Numbered from the stretch's first letter, positions 20,906-32,230 are shown. The stretch is 64,000 nucleotides of DNA from Albula goreensis (GCA_022829145.1 CM040747.1:37898052-37962051), one strand, 5' to 3'. Numbers and translations are program-made. The notes: generated by a model not told the origin, from the letters alone.

Positions 20906-21870
20906 TGTGTTGATCCATTTTAATTGTGATTTAGTTACTACAAACGGTTGGTGCTACCAGTGCAGAGTCATAGTAATTTTTCCTAATTTAGACCCTTTAA
21001 ATGGTCCTGTATTGAGCTTTAATGTATCTGATATCAGTCATTAGCCATTAACCCCCATGTTATTATAAATAATAAATAGTCGTAGCCTTTATTCCTTTAT
21101 CAGTCCAGAATTCTCATAATTTTCATCTGTGCATTTTTACTCAATGTGCCTGACTGGTTTCCACAAATTGTTTATTTCATTTTGGAAGTAAAGTTTGATC
21201 TGTGGTTTGAAGCAATGCCTTATGTCTTGTTTATTTACTTACTTTGTAGAACATATTGATTGCTGTGTATGATTAGTAGTGTGCGCAGTCAAACACTGAG
21301 TCAAACACTGCTTGACTGCGGGGAAGAAATTTGTGCCATTTTATTGAGCTTGTATCTAAAGGCATGTGCTTTCCATGCAGTGCAATGAAGGATTACATTT
21401 AACTTTTTCTCATTTTCCTGTGTGTGGCATTTGGTCTGATAGTCATTTTATTTTATTTTGAGAGTGCAGAAAGACAGAAAAACCCCTAAGTGGGAGGAGG
21501 CCATGACACACAGGTTGCTTGTAAGATGGTAGGCCTGTCTTATTGTGTCATGAGAGAAAGTAATCAGTATTCCACTACGTATTCTGAAAAATATGAGTGT
21601 TCAACCCCTTAACATGGCTATATAATCTGTCCCCACCTTGAGTACATTACACCACTACATGCACTATAATGCCATTTGTGCAGTGTGGCATCTGTTACAC
21701 GATTAGGTTGGGCAAATCATTATTTGTGTTTGTCCAGTTTGTCCAGTTGTCCATTTACTATTGCATGATGTATTTGTCCAACTCCATTGTACTTAGCCTG
21801 CATTTATGTCCAAAGCATTGTTAAAGTTTTAACTATTTAATAATACTAACATTATTTCATCATCCATCAT
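20906..21870. other. No recognised gene
   Basis: AT-rich sequence with no exon, RNA gene or transposon motif that I can identify on either strand. Confidence 0.45.
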
Positions 21871-22740
21871 CTGTTAAAACCATTTGCTTGAAAACCTGAA
21901 AAAAAATTGTGATGTCCCAAAATTCCTGATTTTTCTGCTTCATATGGGAAAAACATATTTCACCCATATTTCATTAAATATATCAGGAATAAATCATGAT
22001 GACATCATAAAATGAATTAAATTGTAGAAAATGGAAAGTGAATATTTCACTGAAAATCAGGAAAAAACATAAACTCCAGATCTGAAAAAAGTACAAATTT
22101 AATGCTTAAAATTACTGGGAATAATCTGCTTTCACTTCATGAGAAATAACTTTAATGGAAGAACCTGAAGCTCTGGACCTGAAGAAAAATAATATCCAGT
22201 ATTCTAGATTTTTCTGCTCAGAGTAATTGGAAATCATCTGCATTCACTAAATATGTAAGGAAAAAGTCATGAGAAAACCTTAAATGACAGAAAATTGAAA
22301 CTGTTAAAGTCAAAATCAGGAAAAACCATGAGCTCTAGACATGGGGAAAAAATTAATTAAAAGTCCCAAAGTTTTTTTTTTGCTTAAAATTATCGGAAAT
22401 CATCTGCATTCAAAATACAGGAAATGAGCAATAAATAGCAGAAAATGTCAACTAGAAAGAACATATTTCTCCCAAAATCAACAAAAACCACAAGCTTTGG
22501 CCCTGAACAATAAAATTCATTCAGTGTTTGAAAATTATCAGTGTCAGCTAAAGTCATGAGAAATTACTTAAATTGCTTGAAAACTAGAAAAACTAGAAAA
22601 TCATGAAAATCATGAAAAACTTATTTAAAAAGTATAAAAATATCAGCTGTCACTAAATATGTCAGAATTGTGTCAGAAAATTAGTCAACAGTTACTTAAA
22701 TGGCAGAAAATGGGAAGAGCATATTTCACCCCACACCTGA
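21870..22740. repeat. Strongly diverged tandem repeat, about 160-bp period
   Basis: Phrases recur at loose intervals: AAACCATGAGCTCTGGACCT-like blocks near 22063, 22164, 22323 and 22487; AAATCATCTGCATTCA near 22231 and 22397; GACAGAAAATGGAA-like and CATATTTC blocks in between. The unit seems about 160 bp with indels. It looks like an old satellite or array remnant; no coding. Confidence 0.6.
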
Positions 22741-22753
22741 ACTGTCAGTGACT

Positions 22754-22887
22754 GGATGCACCTGCTTCAGAACTTTGTAAACGGAGATGGCGTAGTTCTC
22801 CTTCCAGGACTTTCTGCGCTTCTTGCCTCCCTTAAAAGCCGACTTAGTCACAGCTTTCTTCAAGCCCTTCTTAGGCGCGGACTTAGG
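22754..22887 (-). pseudogene. Histone H2B fragment
   Basis: The minus strand reads [15 protein letters not shown], then [20 protein letters not shown], then VLKQVHP. These are the N-terminal tail and first helix of histone H2B. The reading is lost after QVHP, where H2B normally continues DTGISSKAMG, and there is no initiator Met region upstream. About 44 of 124 residues remain. Substitutions such as KSW (usually KSR) and the lost end make it a pseudogene fragment lying beside retroelement remnants. Confidence 0.85.
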
Positions 22888-23029
22888 TTTTTAAAGAACT
22901 TTATTGATCAAGATCTCATTCACACAAAACAATACAATACGTTACAAAACAATACAACTGATCATTTTGAAACAAAAGACATTTTACATAGCAGCTAGAA
23001 TATTTGAGTTATACTATAGCTTAATTGCA

Positions 23030-23480
23030 GTCCATTTGCAGTGGGCGTTTTCTTTTAAGGTCCCGTTTCCTTTCAAGTCAGTAATTATTTGTTTAAACTC
23101 ACTCTCAAAGAACAAACGGTGCGACACACTGTCAACTGTTGCATCTGTATACGACCCCCTAGGTTTCATTGCTCCTGATCTCCTTACAGGGAAAAGGATC
23201 CTACAGGAAATGTTTACCACTATCCGAGGAACTTAAGCCGTGGTGGGAGAGTTTGAGGAATGATTTCACCAATCTGGAAAAGCATACCCAGATATTACTT
23301 GCCTTCCAACTTCGCAAAGGTACTCAACACGGAATTGCATCACTTCTCAGATGCAAACACCATTGGATATAATCAGTGCTCCTACCCCAGACTGAAGAAT
23401 GGAAAAGGAGAAGTACACTGCGTTCTCATCACGGGAAAGTCCCACTGTCTTTCTCCCACAAGTCAAAAACAAAAGCCCAG
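23030..23480 (+). pseudogene. BEL/Pao retrotransposon pol fragment
   Basis: The motif LSTVASVYDPLGFIAPDLLT (about 23130-23190) marks the junction of reverse transcriptase and the Pao-specific region of BEL/Pao polyproteins. It is followed in shifted frames by EELKPWWESLRNDFTNLE, PRYYLPSNFAKVLNTELHHF, SDANTIGYNQCSYPRLKN and KGEVHCVLITGKS. At least two frameshifts separate the pieces. Only about 150 codons are visible; the rest of the element is missing. The following 23480-23760 contains repeated GTTTCGAAACAC-like sequence that might be LTR-derived. Confidence 0.8.
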
Positions 23481-25763
23481 ATTGATAACCATACTTTAAC
23501 TGTTGATTATGCCACGGGGGGAAATGCACTGGAACGGATCATTGTTCCGAAACGTTGGCACAACTAGTACTCCAGAACAATTAAGACTGCTTCAAAACAC
23601 TGCAAGTCATGACCCGACTAAACAATTAAAACTGTTTCGAAACACGAACACAGCTGACTCTTAGGAACGATGAACACTGTTTTCAAACGCGTTGGCAGCT
23701 TACTGTTAGGAACAAGTAACTGTTTCAAAACACGTGTGATGGGGATATCTGCTGGTGACATACATGTGTGTAATAACAAGACGTCTGCAATAAGTCTGCT
23801 TTGAAGAACTGGGCATGAGTGTCTGGTTATAAACCAACGTAATATACTTCCTCAAAAGTCACTGTAATAAACAACTTTTATTAAATAGCAACGACTTTGA
23901 AACAGGGTATTTTAGAGTAAGCCACACACATTCATATGAAATGCTCTGGTTATTATGCTGCATGAAGCTTGCAGGAGGAAGCTATATTAGTGAAGTGAAA
24001 GAAGAGGCTATGTGTCATTTTAAGAGGGTCATAAAATATACGCAGATGAGACTATGCAACCACAAGATGTTTGAACTGTTTTATATCCTGATGTATATCG
24101 TTATATGTATCTAATTCTTCAAAGCAGACGTATCCAGTAGTTGCTGTTTAATAATCTGACACTACAGGGATTACAGTCAGGATACAAAACCGAGGGACTC
24201 CGAACGAGTCAGTCCAAATGATGAAAGTGAAAGCATTTCTTTTCAAGCGCCATTTCGTAGACAGAAGAGTAGGGTAAAGAGAGAGAGAAAAAGCATAAAG
24301 TGGAATAAAATATCATAGTAAGTACTGCGTGTGACAGAGAGCGTCGGTGCAAATGTTTTTTTTTTTTTGGTCAGAAGTATAAAGGTTTGCTCAACGTTTT
24401 TTCGACTAGATAATGTAAAATTGGCAAGTAAATAAGAAACAGTTCCTCAGCTCGGTCTAAGTAAAAGTGAAAGTTAAAAATCTGAAACGCCATTTTAAAG
24501 AAGGGGACAGATGATAAATAAATAAGAAGGAATACATTTCATGCCGTAAGTATCTTTAACAGGTGGTTATTCTGCCTTGGGGGTGGTGTTCCGGGATAAA
24601 ATCGTTGTGGGGTCATTTAGACAAATTTAAAAAATGTGAAGCGTCCGCTTCAGCTTGTAGAGTCGTTGAGCGGAATCACTATACCGATAACTAATCTTTT
24701 CATCGACAGTCTTCTCATCTAATATCCGATAGACTATAGCAAAACTATTTTAAATCCTGAATGTCCGAGGCGAAAACTCGGAACTGAATTGTACATCCAG
24801 TTAGTATACTTATTTATGATGAACGATGCTTACTTAACGGAAGTAAATTTCCTTAATTTATGTGACTTTTCAGGGGGAATATGAACTAATAACAATCGAA
24901 TGCTGAATATTATAGGCTACATGTCGCAAGAGAATCTTCTACCCCTTATAATAATATTTTCATTTTAAAAAATTGCAAAATGATGCATGTTAGCAAAACC
25001 GGTCATTAACGGGTGCACGTCATATCATTTAAACATGGCGCTTTGGCTTTTGACTCGGAGCCGAACGACCCAATCATAAACCTTTTACTTATGTGCAACA
25101 TTTAGTTCCCAAATAGGCAGCAATACGTGATGTTGCGCTTGAGTTGAAAATGGTGCTGAAGCGATGTAATGTAGCCTGTGCTATCGAATATAATCGCTGT
25201 CGTAATATCAGTAATACCATGTCAAAATCCGTCAATATATGTACAGTCAATGTGATTTGACAGTCAATTCCAGAGCAGTGAGGCTGCACTTTATTTGTTC
25301 GCAACATTAATTCGTTCTGTGATTTAGACTACGCTAACCCTTGATCTACTTAAAAAAGGGTGTTGATATCCGTCAAGAACATTTAGAACAGTCTTGAGTG
25401 TTTTTGTTCTCTGATTAAAATGTCAAAACTTTCAACCATGTTACTCAAGGTGTTCAAACGTTATAGTATCCAAGTTATACGGAGATAAATACACAACCCA
25501 TTTTTTATTTTAATTTTTAATTACATTTTCCATCTTAAATGTCAAAAACCTTTCAACCACATCACTCAACTTGATGAACAAAGTTGTGTCCAAGTGATGT
25601 TGATATACGGGAACAGCCCTTTGATTTCCCTTCAATTTGAGCTCATGGCAACGTTGCGATTTTTAAGACACCATCCGTTAAATGTCAGAGGGCTCTAGAA
25701 CAAAAACGAAATGTGGATAATGAAGCTCAAATGTTCATAATTTTTATTCCTGTGTGTTTACAG
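23481..25763. other. No recognised gene; upstream region of NLR gene 2
   Basis: Repeated TGTTTC(G/A)AAACAC motifs occur at 23540-23740. The rest is AT-rich with local CG-richer patches (24590-24700, 25000-25090) and no recognisable exon. A promoter for the NLR gene starting at 25764 would be expected here, but I could not localise one. Confidence 0.4.
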
Positions 25764-27659
25764 GTCTGCTAGATCTGGGTCAGAACTGTTTCATGGTCAG
25801 TTCTGGTCAGGTATGTTCCAGTCTCCTGAGACGGGGGCGCTGTCTCTAAAATGAGTCACCCTGGGGAGCCAGAGACCAGCGCTGGAACCTCCAGCCCTAA
25901 CAGTAAGAGGTATGAATATGTGGAACACATTGTACTTTAATTAATTCATTATAAATGAGGATGAGTTGCCCTATCAACTTCAGGGGGAATGCACAGCTGA
26001 TCCAAGGTAAATAAACAGACTTGATTCACTGGACAGCTTGACAGGACGTTAACTTGAAGCTCTGTCTCCATGTGCTGTGAGTTAGAGCTGCAGCAAGAGG
26101 ATGAGGTTAACTGGAAGCTCTGTCTCCATGTGCTGTGAGTTAGAGCTGCAGTAAGAGGATGAGGTTAACTGGAAGCTCTGTCTCCATGTGCTGTGAGTTA
26201 GAGCTGCAGTAAGAGGATGAGGTTAACTGGAATCTCTGTCTCCATGTGCTGTGAGTTAGAGCTGCAGTAAGAGGATGAGGTTAACTGGAAGCTCTGTCTC
26301 CATGTGCTGTGAGTTAGAGCTGCATTAAGAGAATGGTTAAAACTGAAACTCTGTATCCATGTTTTGTTCACAGGCCCATGTGGAGAGAGCAGGGTCANNN
26401 NNNNNNNNNNNNNNNNNNNNNNNNNNNNNNNNNNNNNNNNNNNNNNNNNNNNNNNNNNNNNNNNNNNNNNNNNNNNNNNNNNNNNNNNNNNNNNNNNNNN
26501 NNNNNNNNNNNNNNNNNNNNNNNNNNNNNNNNNNNNNNNNNNNNNNNNNNNNNNNNNNNNNNNNNNNNNNNNNNNNNNNNNNNNNNNNNNNNNNNNNNNN
26601 NNNNNNNNNNNNNNNNNNNNNNNNNNNNNNNNNNNNNNNNNNNNNNNNNNNNNNNNNNNNNNNNNNNNNNNNNNNNNNNNNNNNNNNNNNNNNNNNNNNN
26701 NNNNNNNNNNNNNNNNNNNNNNNNNNNNNNNNNNNNNNNNNNNNNNNNNNNNNNNNNNNNNNNNNNNNNNNNNNNNNNNNNNNNNNNNNNNNNNNNNNNN
26801 NNNNNNNNNNNNNNNNNNNNNNNNNNNNNNNNNNNNNNNNNNNNNNNNNNNNNNNNNNNNNNNNNNNNNNNNNNNNNNNNNNNNNNNNNNNNNNNNNACA
26901 TAAACAAACACAAACAGCCCCACATACTCCAAACATACACATGAACACACTCACACAGAGGTGCACACACATACAAACACAACCCTGTTTCTCTCTTTCT
27001 CTCACACACACTCAGTCACACATAATGAGATGAATATTAATAATGATAATTCATCTCATTAATGTCTCTGGTTTGCAGATGGCTGTCAGCTCACCCTGGA
27101 TCCAAACACAGCGCACAGAGAGCTGTCTCTGTCTGAGGGGAACAGGAAGGTGACATACACAGGGAGAGACCAGCAGCCATATCCTGATCATCCAGAGAGA
27201 TTTGATTATTGGTGCCAGGTTTTGTGCAGAGAGAGTCTGTCTGGACGCTGTTACTGGGAGGCTGAGTGGAGTGAGTCTGAGTGGGGAGGGGTTAATATAG
27301 CAGTGACAGATAAAGGATTCAGCAGGAAAGGAGAGGGTGATGACTGTGGGTTTGGATGGAATAAAAACTCCTGGAGTCTGGACTGCTATAAACACAGTTA
27401 CTCTGTCTGGCACAATAATAATCAAACACACATACCTGCCCCCCCCTTCCCCTACCGCAGAGTAGGAGTGTGTGTGTACAGAGTAGGAGTGTGTGTGGAC
27501 CGTCTGGCCGGCACTCTGTCCTTCTACAGCATCTCTGACTCTGACACACTGACCCTCCTGCACAGATTCCACACCAACTTCACTGAACACACACCCCTCT
27601 GTGCTGGGCTTGGAGTGTGGGGACTTAACGCCTCAGTGTCCCTGTGCCATCTGGAGTAG
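25764..27659 (+). CDS. NLR gene 2 (NLRC3-like with B30.2), interrupted by assembly gap
   Basis: A second fish NLR gene. Exon 1 (25764-25909) follows acceptor TGTGTTTACAG; its ATG at 25851 gives MSHPGEPETSAGTSSPNSKR, then a donor GTATGA. Exon 2 begins at 26374 after TTGTTCACAG and reads AHVERAGS in one frame before the gap; this resembles the second exon of fish NLR-C genes (VERAGSPxPSCVSMKSD-type). The expected FISNA-NACHT and LRR exons would lie in the 500-N gap, whose real size must be several kb. The terminal B30.2 exon (27079-27659) is intact. The product would be a cytosolic innate-immune sensor. Whether both ends belong to one gene cannot be proved across the gap. Confidence 0.7.
26056..26345. 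repeat. 58-bp minisatellite in NLR intron 1
   Basis: Five units start at 26056, 26114, 26172, 26230 and 26288, with a decayed one at 26345. Each begins GAAGCTCTGTCTCCATGTGC and ends GAGGTTAACTG. The unit spacing is exactly 58 bp. Confidence 0.95.
26398..26897. other. Assembly gap, 500 N
   Basis: Exactly 500 Ns, a placeholder of unknown true length. It falls where the NACHT and LRR exons of NLR gene 2 should be; the flanking minisatellite and CA-rich repeat likely caused it. Confidence 0.98.
27079..27659 (+). CDS. PRY-SPRY (B30.2) terminal exon, intact
   Basis: The acceptor GTTTGCAG ends at 27078; the frame is open for 193 codons to TAG at 27657-27659. PRY: GCQLTLDPNTAHRELSLSEG. SPRY: YWEAEWSE, the AVTDKGFSRKG turn, FGWNKNSWSLDCY, then DRLAGTLSFYS, DSDTLTLLHRFHTNF and a C-terminal ASVSLCHLE. 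It is the ligand-binding or recognition module at the C-terminus of many fish NLRs. Oddity: the RVGVCVY segment is doubled (RRVGVCVYRVGVCVD), a 24-bp in-frame tandem duplication before the LAGTLSF strand. The same spot carries the 25-nt insertion that breaks NLR gene 1. Confidence 0.93.
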
Positions 27660-28210
27660 AGTCACACACACACTTTGACACACACTCTCTCAGACACACA
27701 CACACACTCTCCATGTGACACACATCCACTCCATCTCACACACTCAACCATAAAAACCCAAATGCACACATACTCACATCTGTACTGCTACACACAAACA
27801 CACACACTGTAAAATACATGCACACATACACTCACACACCCCTCTGTGCTGGGTTTACAGTGTGGGTATAACACCTCAGTCCATGTGCTAGCTGGAGTAG
27901 AGTCTCACACACACATACACACTATCTCTCACACACACTCATAGTCTCAGATGTATCAATACACTCACACCGGAACTGCTACACGCAAACATACTGAAAC
28001 AATTGTAAACACAGTAAAAAAAAGACTGCAGTTAGCACTTCCACCCACACATAAACACATACACTCTCTTACACACACTCACCTAAACATACACAGACAT
28101 ACTCACACACCAAAAAATGCATGTTCACTCACAAACACAACATACACATGTACACATAACATACATACACACACACTGACATAAATATACCAAATATACC
28201 ACATACTGAC
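27660..28210. repeat. CA-rich tract with an extra B30.2 tail copy
   Basis: Long imperfect CA/CACT sequence fills the 3' flank. At 27836-27903 it contains another copy of the B30.2 C-terminal segment (CACCCCTCTGTGCTGGG ... GCTAGCTGGAGTAG), like those behind NLR gene 1. Confidence 0.8.
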
Positions 28211-28611
28211 ATAAATAATCAATCAAATTCAGTTTCATAGCTCACACACAAACAGTATTTTATATATTTTTAAACATAAGTGCCTGTGGAAACATACACA
28301 GATTTGTACATAGATACACTAGGTAGGAGTAGAGGTAGGAGAGAGACACAGTTTCAGATGTCTCCAGCTTACCTTAGTACAAGTTCAATCCTGTATATAA
28401 CAATATGGCTTTTTAGCAGGTTCATTTGAAGAACTTTGTGTATTTTTTATTTGTGTAATCATGTTTTATTACAATAAAATTATATTGTAAATGTTAAACG
28501 TGTGTGTATGTAATTTTTTTAAGACATGAATATCACACTCAACCCCCTGAACCTAACACCAACTGTACCACAGAGAAACAGCCCTGACTGTGCTGTGAAC
28601 AAAAACAGTTA

Positions 28612-28842
28612 GTGTGTCTCTGTGGAGCCTTTGGCCTGTACATGCTTAATGGCAGGATCAGAGGGGACTCTTTAGGGAGCTTCACTTACTGCTCAGCTCT
28701 TAGGGCTTGTGTAGTCGACTATGCCACCACTGATATGGACCCCTCCGACATGAGTGAATTCACTGACAGACCACAGACCCCTTTTTATCACCACTGTCAA
28801 ATCAATGTGCACCTGAACAGAACTGGAAAACCTAGGAATTAA
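28612..28842 (+). pseudogene. LINE endonuclease (EEP) fragment
   Basis: The frame reads LYMLNGRIRGDSLGSFTYCS, then VVDYATTDMDPSDMSEFT. This matches the C-terminal part of the apurinic-type endonuclease domain of fish non-LTR retrotransposons. The expected SDH catalytic end is altered to YHH. A related fragment lies at 63525-64000. Only about 75 codons remain. Confidence 0.7.
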
Positions 28843-28867
28843 AGGCATTTGTTCTTCAATCTGTAAT

Positions 28868-29092
28868 TTAAGCTAACCCCCAAAAAACTAACCAGAAAAA
28901 TTGGGGCTGGTGATGGAGCTTATCCCAGCATGAATTAGGCAATGGGCAGGGAGACACCCTGGACAGATGAGCACTTCCAAAAACCAGGCAAACACATGCA
29001 AGCTCAACACAGAGACTGCTGCCCATTGTGCCTGCCCACTGAAACTGTGAGGCCACAGTGCTAACCACTGAGCCACCATGCTGCCTGCAAAT
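28868..29092 (-). repeat. Fragment of a widespread fish interspersed repeat
   Basis: Phrases such as GATGGAGCTTATCCCAGCAT, ACACCCTGGACAGATGAGC, AACACATGCAAGCTCAACAC and CTAACCACTGAGCCACCATG recall a very common teleost repeat. Here its middle is deleted. Identification is by remembered motif only. Confidence 0.55.
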
Positions 29093-29189
29093 GGTACAGC
29101 TCACTATATATTTCATAGTCTTGTGTTTCATTTGCAACCCTGAAATGCACCAATTAAACATGTTATTTAATCTGACAAACATATTTCAG

Positions 29190-29370
29190 TAGTGTAGTGT
29201 AATGGTTATGTTGCAGCAGGTCAAACTTAGTGATACAGGATTTGATTCTCAGGTAGGCACTGCTGTTGTACCCTTAAGCAAGGCATGTGACCCTGATTGC
29301 TCCAATAAGCATCCAGCTTTATAAACAGAAGTTTCTGTGCTTTAGGGTGTCTGCTAAACATGATTAAATC
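29190..29370 (+). mobile_element. tRNA-derived SINE
   Basis: An A-box-like TAGTGTAATGGTTA (about 29196) and a B-box-like GGATTTGATTCTC (29238-29250) are followed by GGCACTGCTGTTGTACCCTT and AAGCAAGGCATGTGACC, then GGTGTCTGCTAAA. This body and tail are typical of a tRNA-derived fish SINE. Confidence 0.65.
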
Positions 29371-29640
29371 ATAACCATCATGACAACCCATTTTGTCTTG
29401 TGCCATTGAAGACAAGACTCAATATCATACAACAATTTTAGGTATCTGTTCTTCCAAATATTGTAATCAATTCTGCTGTTAATGTGCCGGTCCATAACAG
29501 ACAGTGAAGAATATATATATATATATATATCAGAGGAGGCTGGTCCATAGAGGAGAGGGAGGGTGCTCCTCCCCTGTTTTTGAGAGGAAAGAGGAAGACC
29601 ATAAAATAAAAATATATTTGAATTTCAATGGTGGAAGACC
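29370..29640. other. AT microsatellite and a possible hAT MITE fragment
   Basis: (AT)n at about 29511-29530, followed by CAGAGGAGGCTGGTCCATAG. The latter recalls the end of a common fish hAT-derived miniature element. No second end was found. Confidence 0.35.
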
Positions 29641-29787
29641 TCGCTATCATTAATTTAAAAAAATCACTTTTAAATAAATAAAACCCCTTGGGTACAATAA
29701 TCCTTTATTTCAACTGAAAAATGAAAATGCCTCAAAAGCGACCCCTGAGTCCTTCAGGTGAGAAACAACACTTCTTGTCTTTCATAG

Positions 29788-30300
29788 TGTTAAGGCTCCC
29801 TGGCTCCACTTGTCGTTTTCCTGGGTGGTTGTGTTTTTTTTTTTGAAACAGGAGGCTGGTGGGCGGAGCTGGGATGAGCCATAGATAATTGAGGCACACC
29901 TGGAGGTAGTGCCCTACCTTATTTAACCTGCCTCCTCCCATTTTAGGGGTGCTTTTTGTTGGCTTAGTGGCTTGCTTGCCGGTTCCACATACGTGGGTTG
30001 TCTGGTCTGGTCTTGTTTGGTCTGGTTTGGCCTGGTCTGGTTTGGTTTGGCTTGGCTTGGTTTTGCTAGTTTGGTTTGGTTGGTGTTGGTTTTTGCATCA
30101 AACAACATTTCTCTCAACATTACCCTTTTCACTCATCCATATACATGCACCCACAACTGATAGCTTACAGACTTCCACACATCATGTTTTCTCCTTTCTC
30201 ATGTGTTTCATTCTAATTAATAATAAAGTTTGATTTTTGCACCGTAATTCCCTGTGTGGTCTCCCTCTTTTGTCATGGCCTTATGAGCCGGGTTGTGACA
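29788..30300 (+). repeat. 5' LTR
   Basis: 513 bp starting TGTTAAGGCTCC and ending GGTTGTGACA. It includes an imperfect (TTGG/CTGG)n tract near 30000-30075 and AATAAAGTTTG (a polyadenylation-type signal) near 30222. It matches the 3' LTR apart from three substitutions in the first 13 bases and a T-run of 11 against 14. Confidence 0.95.
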
Positions 30301-30304
30301 AAAT

Positions 30305-30322
30305 TGGGGGCTCGTCCGGGAT
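30305..30322 (+). promoter_or_regulatory. Primer-binding site (tRNA-Pro)
   Basis: TGGGGGCTCGTCCGGGAT lies four bases after the 5' LTR and is complementary to the 3' end of tRNA-Pro, the same primer type used by several gammaretroviruses. Confidence 0.92.
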
Positions 30323-31033
30323 CGGCTTGGATTAATTTGACATAGTTTTTGTGGTTTTGTAGGGCCTGGACGAATTTGTTGGTATGTTTTGTAACATTCC
30401 TTTTGGGAGCGTTTGTTTGGACAGAGGAAGTCCAAGTTTGAGTGACTAATAGTAATTGGTCATAGCGCTATTGGGAGATATACAGGGAAATTTGGTCTTG
30501 GAAGGCATTAGTGGTGTGCTTGTTTGCATTTTTGAATTGCCTGTTTCAAGCTCTTGTTCGTTTGGTCATACACCGGATAGGTGGTGTGTTGTATTAAATT
30601 TTGAATTCTGCAAGCATTGTGGTTTTGAGATTTTGTGTGCTGTGGTGAGGAGGTGAGAATCTGGTTTCTGGTTCTGGCCCATGCTGGAGACGGTTATTCT
30701 ACTCGCCGGTTTGGACATCACACCGAGGACGGTGAGTGTTGGTCGCTCGGTGTACAGCGGTGAGGGATTTGGTAGGGTAGTCGCCGGGCGAGTCCTGTGT
30801 AGCTCGTCGCTTTGTTATTTTAGTTTGTTGTTTTTGCCGGTGAATATGGGGGACTGAGTGTTACTCACAGCCCAAAAAATCGGCGAAGACTAGGCTGGGT
30901 CAGTTACTGTGGGATAGGTCTACTTCACCTGTTGTGCACCGTGTAACCGGCACTTGTTACTGCGGTTTTGTTTGATCGGGAGTAGAGTCCTTTTTTTGAA
31001 TATTTAAAATCTACTGTTCGTATGCAGTATTGA

Positions 31034-32230
31034 TTGATTATGGCTACTTCAGTGAGTGACTTCGTAAAAGCCCCGTCCGAAGAATTCCTTGATTTATGTA
31101 CGAAAGATCAGTTATTGAAAATTGCTGAGCATTACTGCATTGACATCGGCGATAAACGCTATAAAGAAAACGTCAAATGCATACTTAAAGCCAGTTTAGT
31201 GGAAATGGGAGTTCTTACGGTTGTGGAGGGGGAACCCTCTCCTCGTATTTCACCTGTGTTGACTCCATCTGCGGTTGTGAATCTTACGTTTGAGCAACAA
31301 AAGGAACTGCTACTGTTGCAACGTGAAGAACGCGGAAAGGGAGCGGGAGCATGAACGCGGATTAGCTGAATTAAGACATGATGCCGAGTTACGCCGACTG
31401 CACCTAATTGAAGTAGGTAAATTTGAAGCGTCTCAGCTCTCCGATGATCCGCTGTTTTCTCTTGGTTTTCGGTCTAGTCGTTTTGATGTGGTCGCTAATC
31501 TGAAGCTGTTACCTAGATTCAACGAAAAAGATCCCGACACATTTTTCTCATTGTTCGAGCGTGTGGCAGACGCTCGAAATTGGCTTGATGTTGACCGAAC
31601 CTTGTTATTACAATGCGTTTTGACTGGAAAAGCTCAGGAGGCATATTCTGCGTTAAATTCGGAGGATAGCAAAGATTATCTTTTGGTCAAGACTGCTGTG
31701 TTAAAGGCATATGAGTTGGTTCCGGAAGCTTACCGACAAAGATTTAGAATGTGCAAAAAAGGGCGATAAGCAAACTCATGTCGAGTATGCTAGAGAGCTA
31801 CTGATGTGTTTCAATCGTTGGTGTGTTGCGTCGAAGGTTAATTCTTTAGACGATTTGCGTGATTTGATTGTGCTTGAACAGTTTAAGAATTCCGTCCCTG
31901 ACCGTATTGCTACATATGTGAATGAACGTAAAGTATCTACTGCATCCGAGGCTGCTGTTCTAGCGGACGAATTCGTACTTATTCACAAAAGTAGTTTTTC
32001 AGCCGTTGGGTCTACCCCGATTTTTAAGTTTGATCGTGGTTCACGTGTAAAAAGTGACTTGCATACTGCCTGTAATTATTGCCATGCAAAAGGACACTGG
32101 AAAAGTGATTGTCCTGTTCTTAAATCTAGAAGTCAGCCCCCTAAAGGTCAGTCTTCAGGTAGTAAGGCCTATGTAAAATCTGCTGCGCTAGTAGCGCCTG
32201 TCCCTGTCCCATTTGGTCTTAGTGAATCGG
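31034..32230 (+). pseudogene. gag of the LTR element, frameshifted
   Basis: The start is at 31034 or 31040 (MATSVSDFVKAPSEEFLDLC). A middle capsid region has the SCAN-like signature (AYELVPEAYRQ ... THVEYARELLMCFNRW ... LIVLEQFKNSVP), consistent with the known origin of vertebrate SCAN domains from Gmr1-like gag. A CCHC zinc knuckle, CNYCHAKGHWKSDC, lies at 32071-32112. Frameshifts near 31330 and near 31755 (in an A-run) split gag over three frames, so no full Gag can be made from this copy. Confidence 0.85.

Noticed and set aside
26198..27033. Long open frames across 26398-26897
   Set aside because: They consist of N translated as X; the gap carries no information.
29949..30233. 94-codon frame with VWSGLVWSGLAWSG repeats (also 34763-35047)
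   Set aside because: Lies inside the LTRs and is made by a TTGG/CTGG-rich imperfect repeat; identical in both LTRs because the LTRs are identical.
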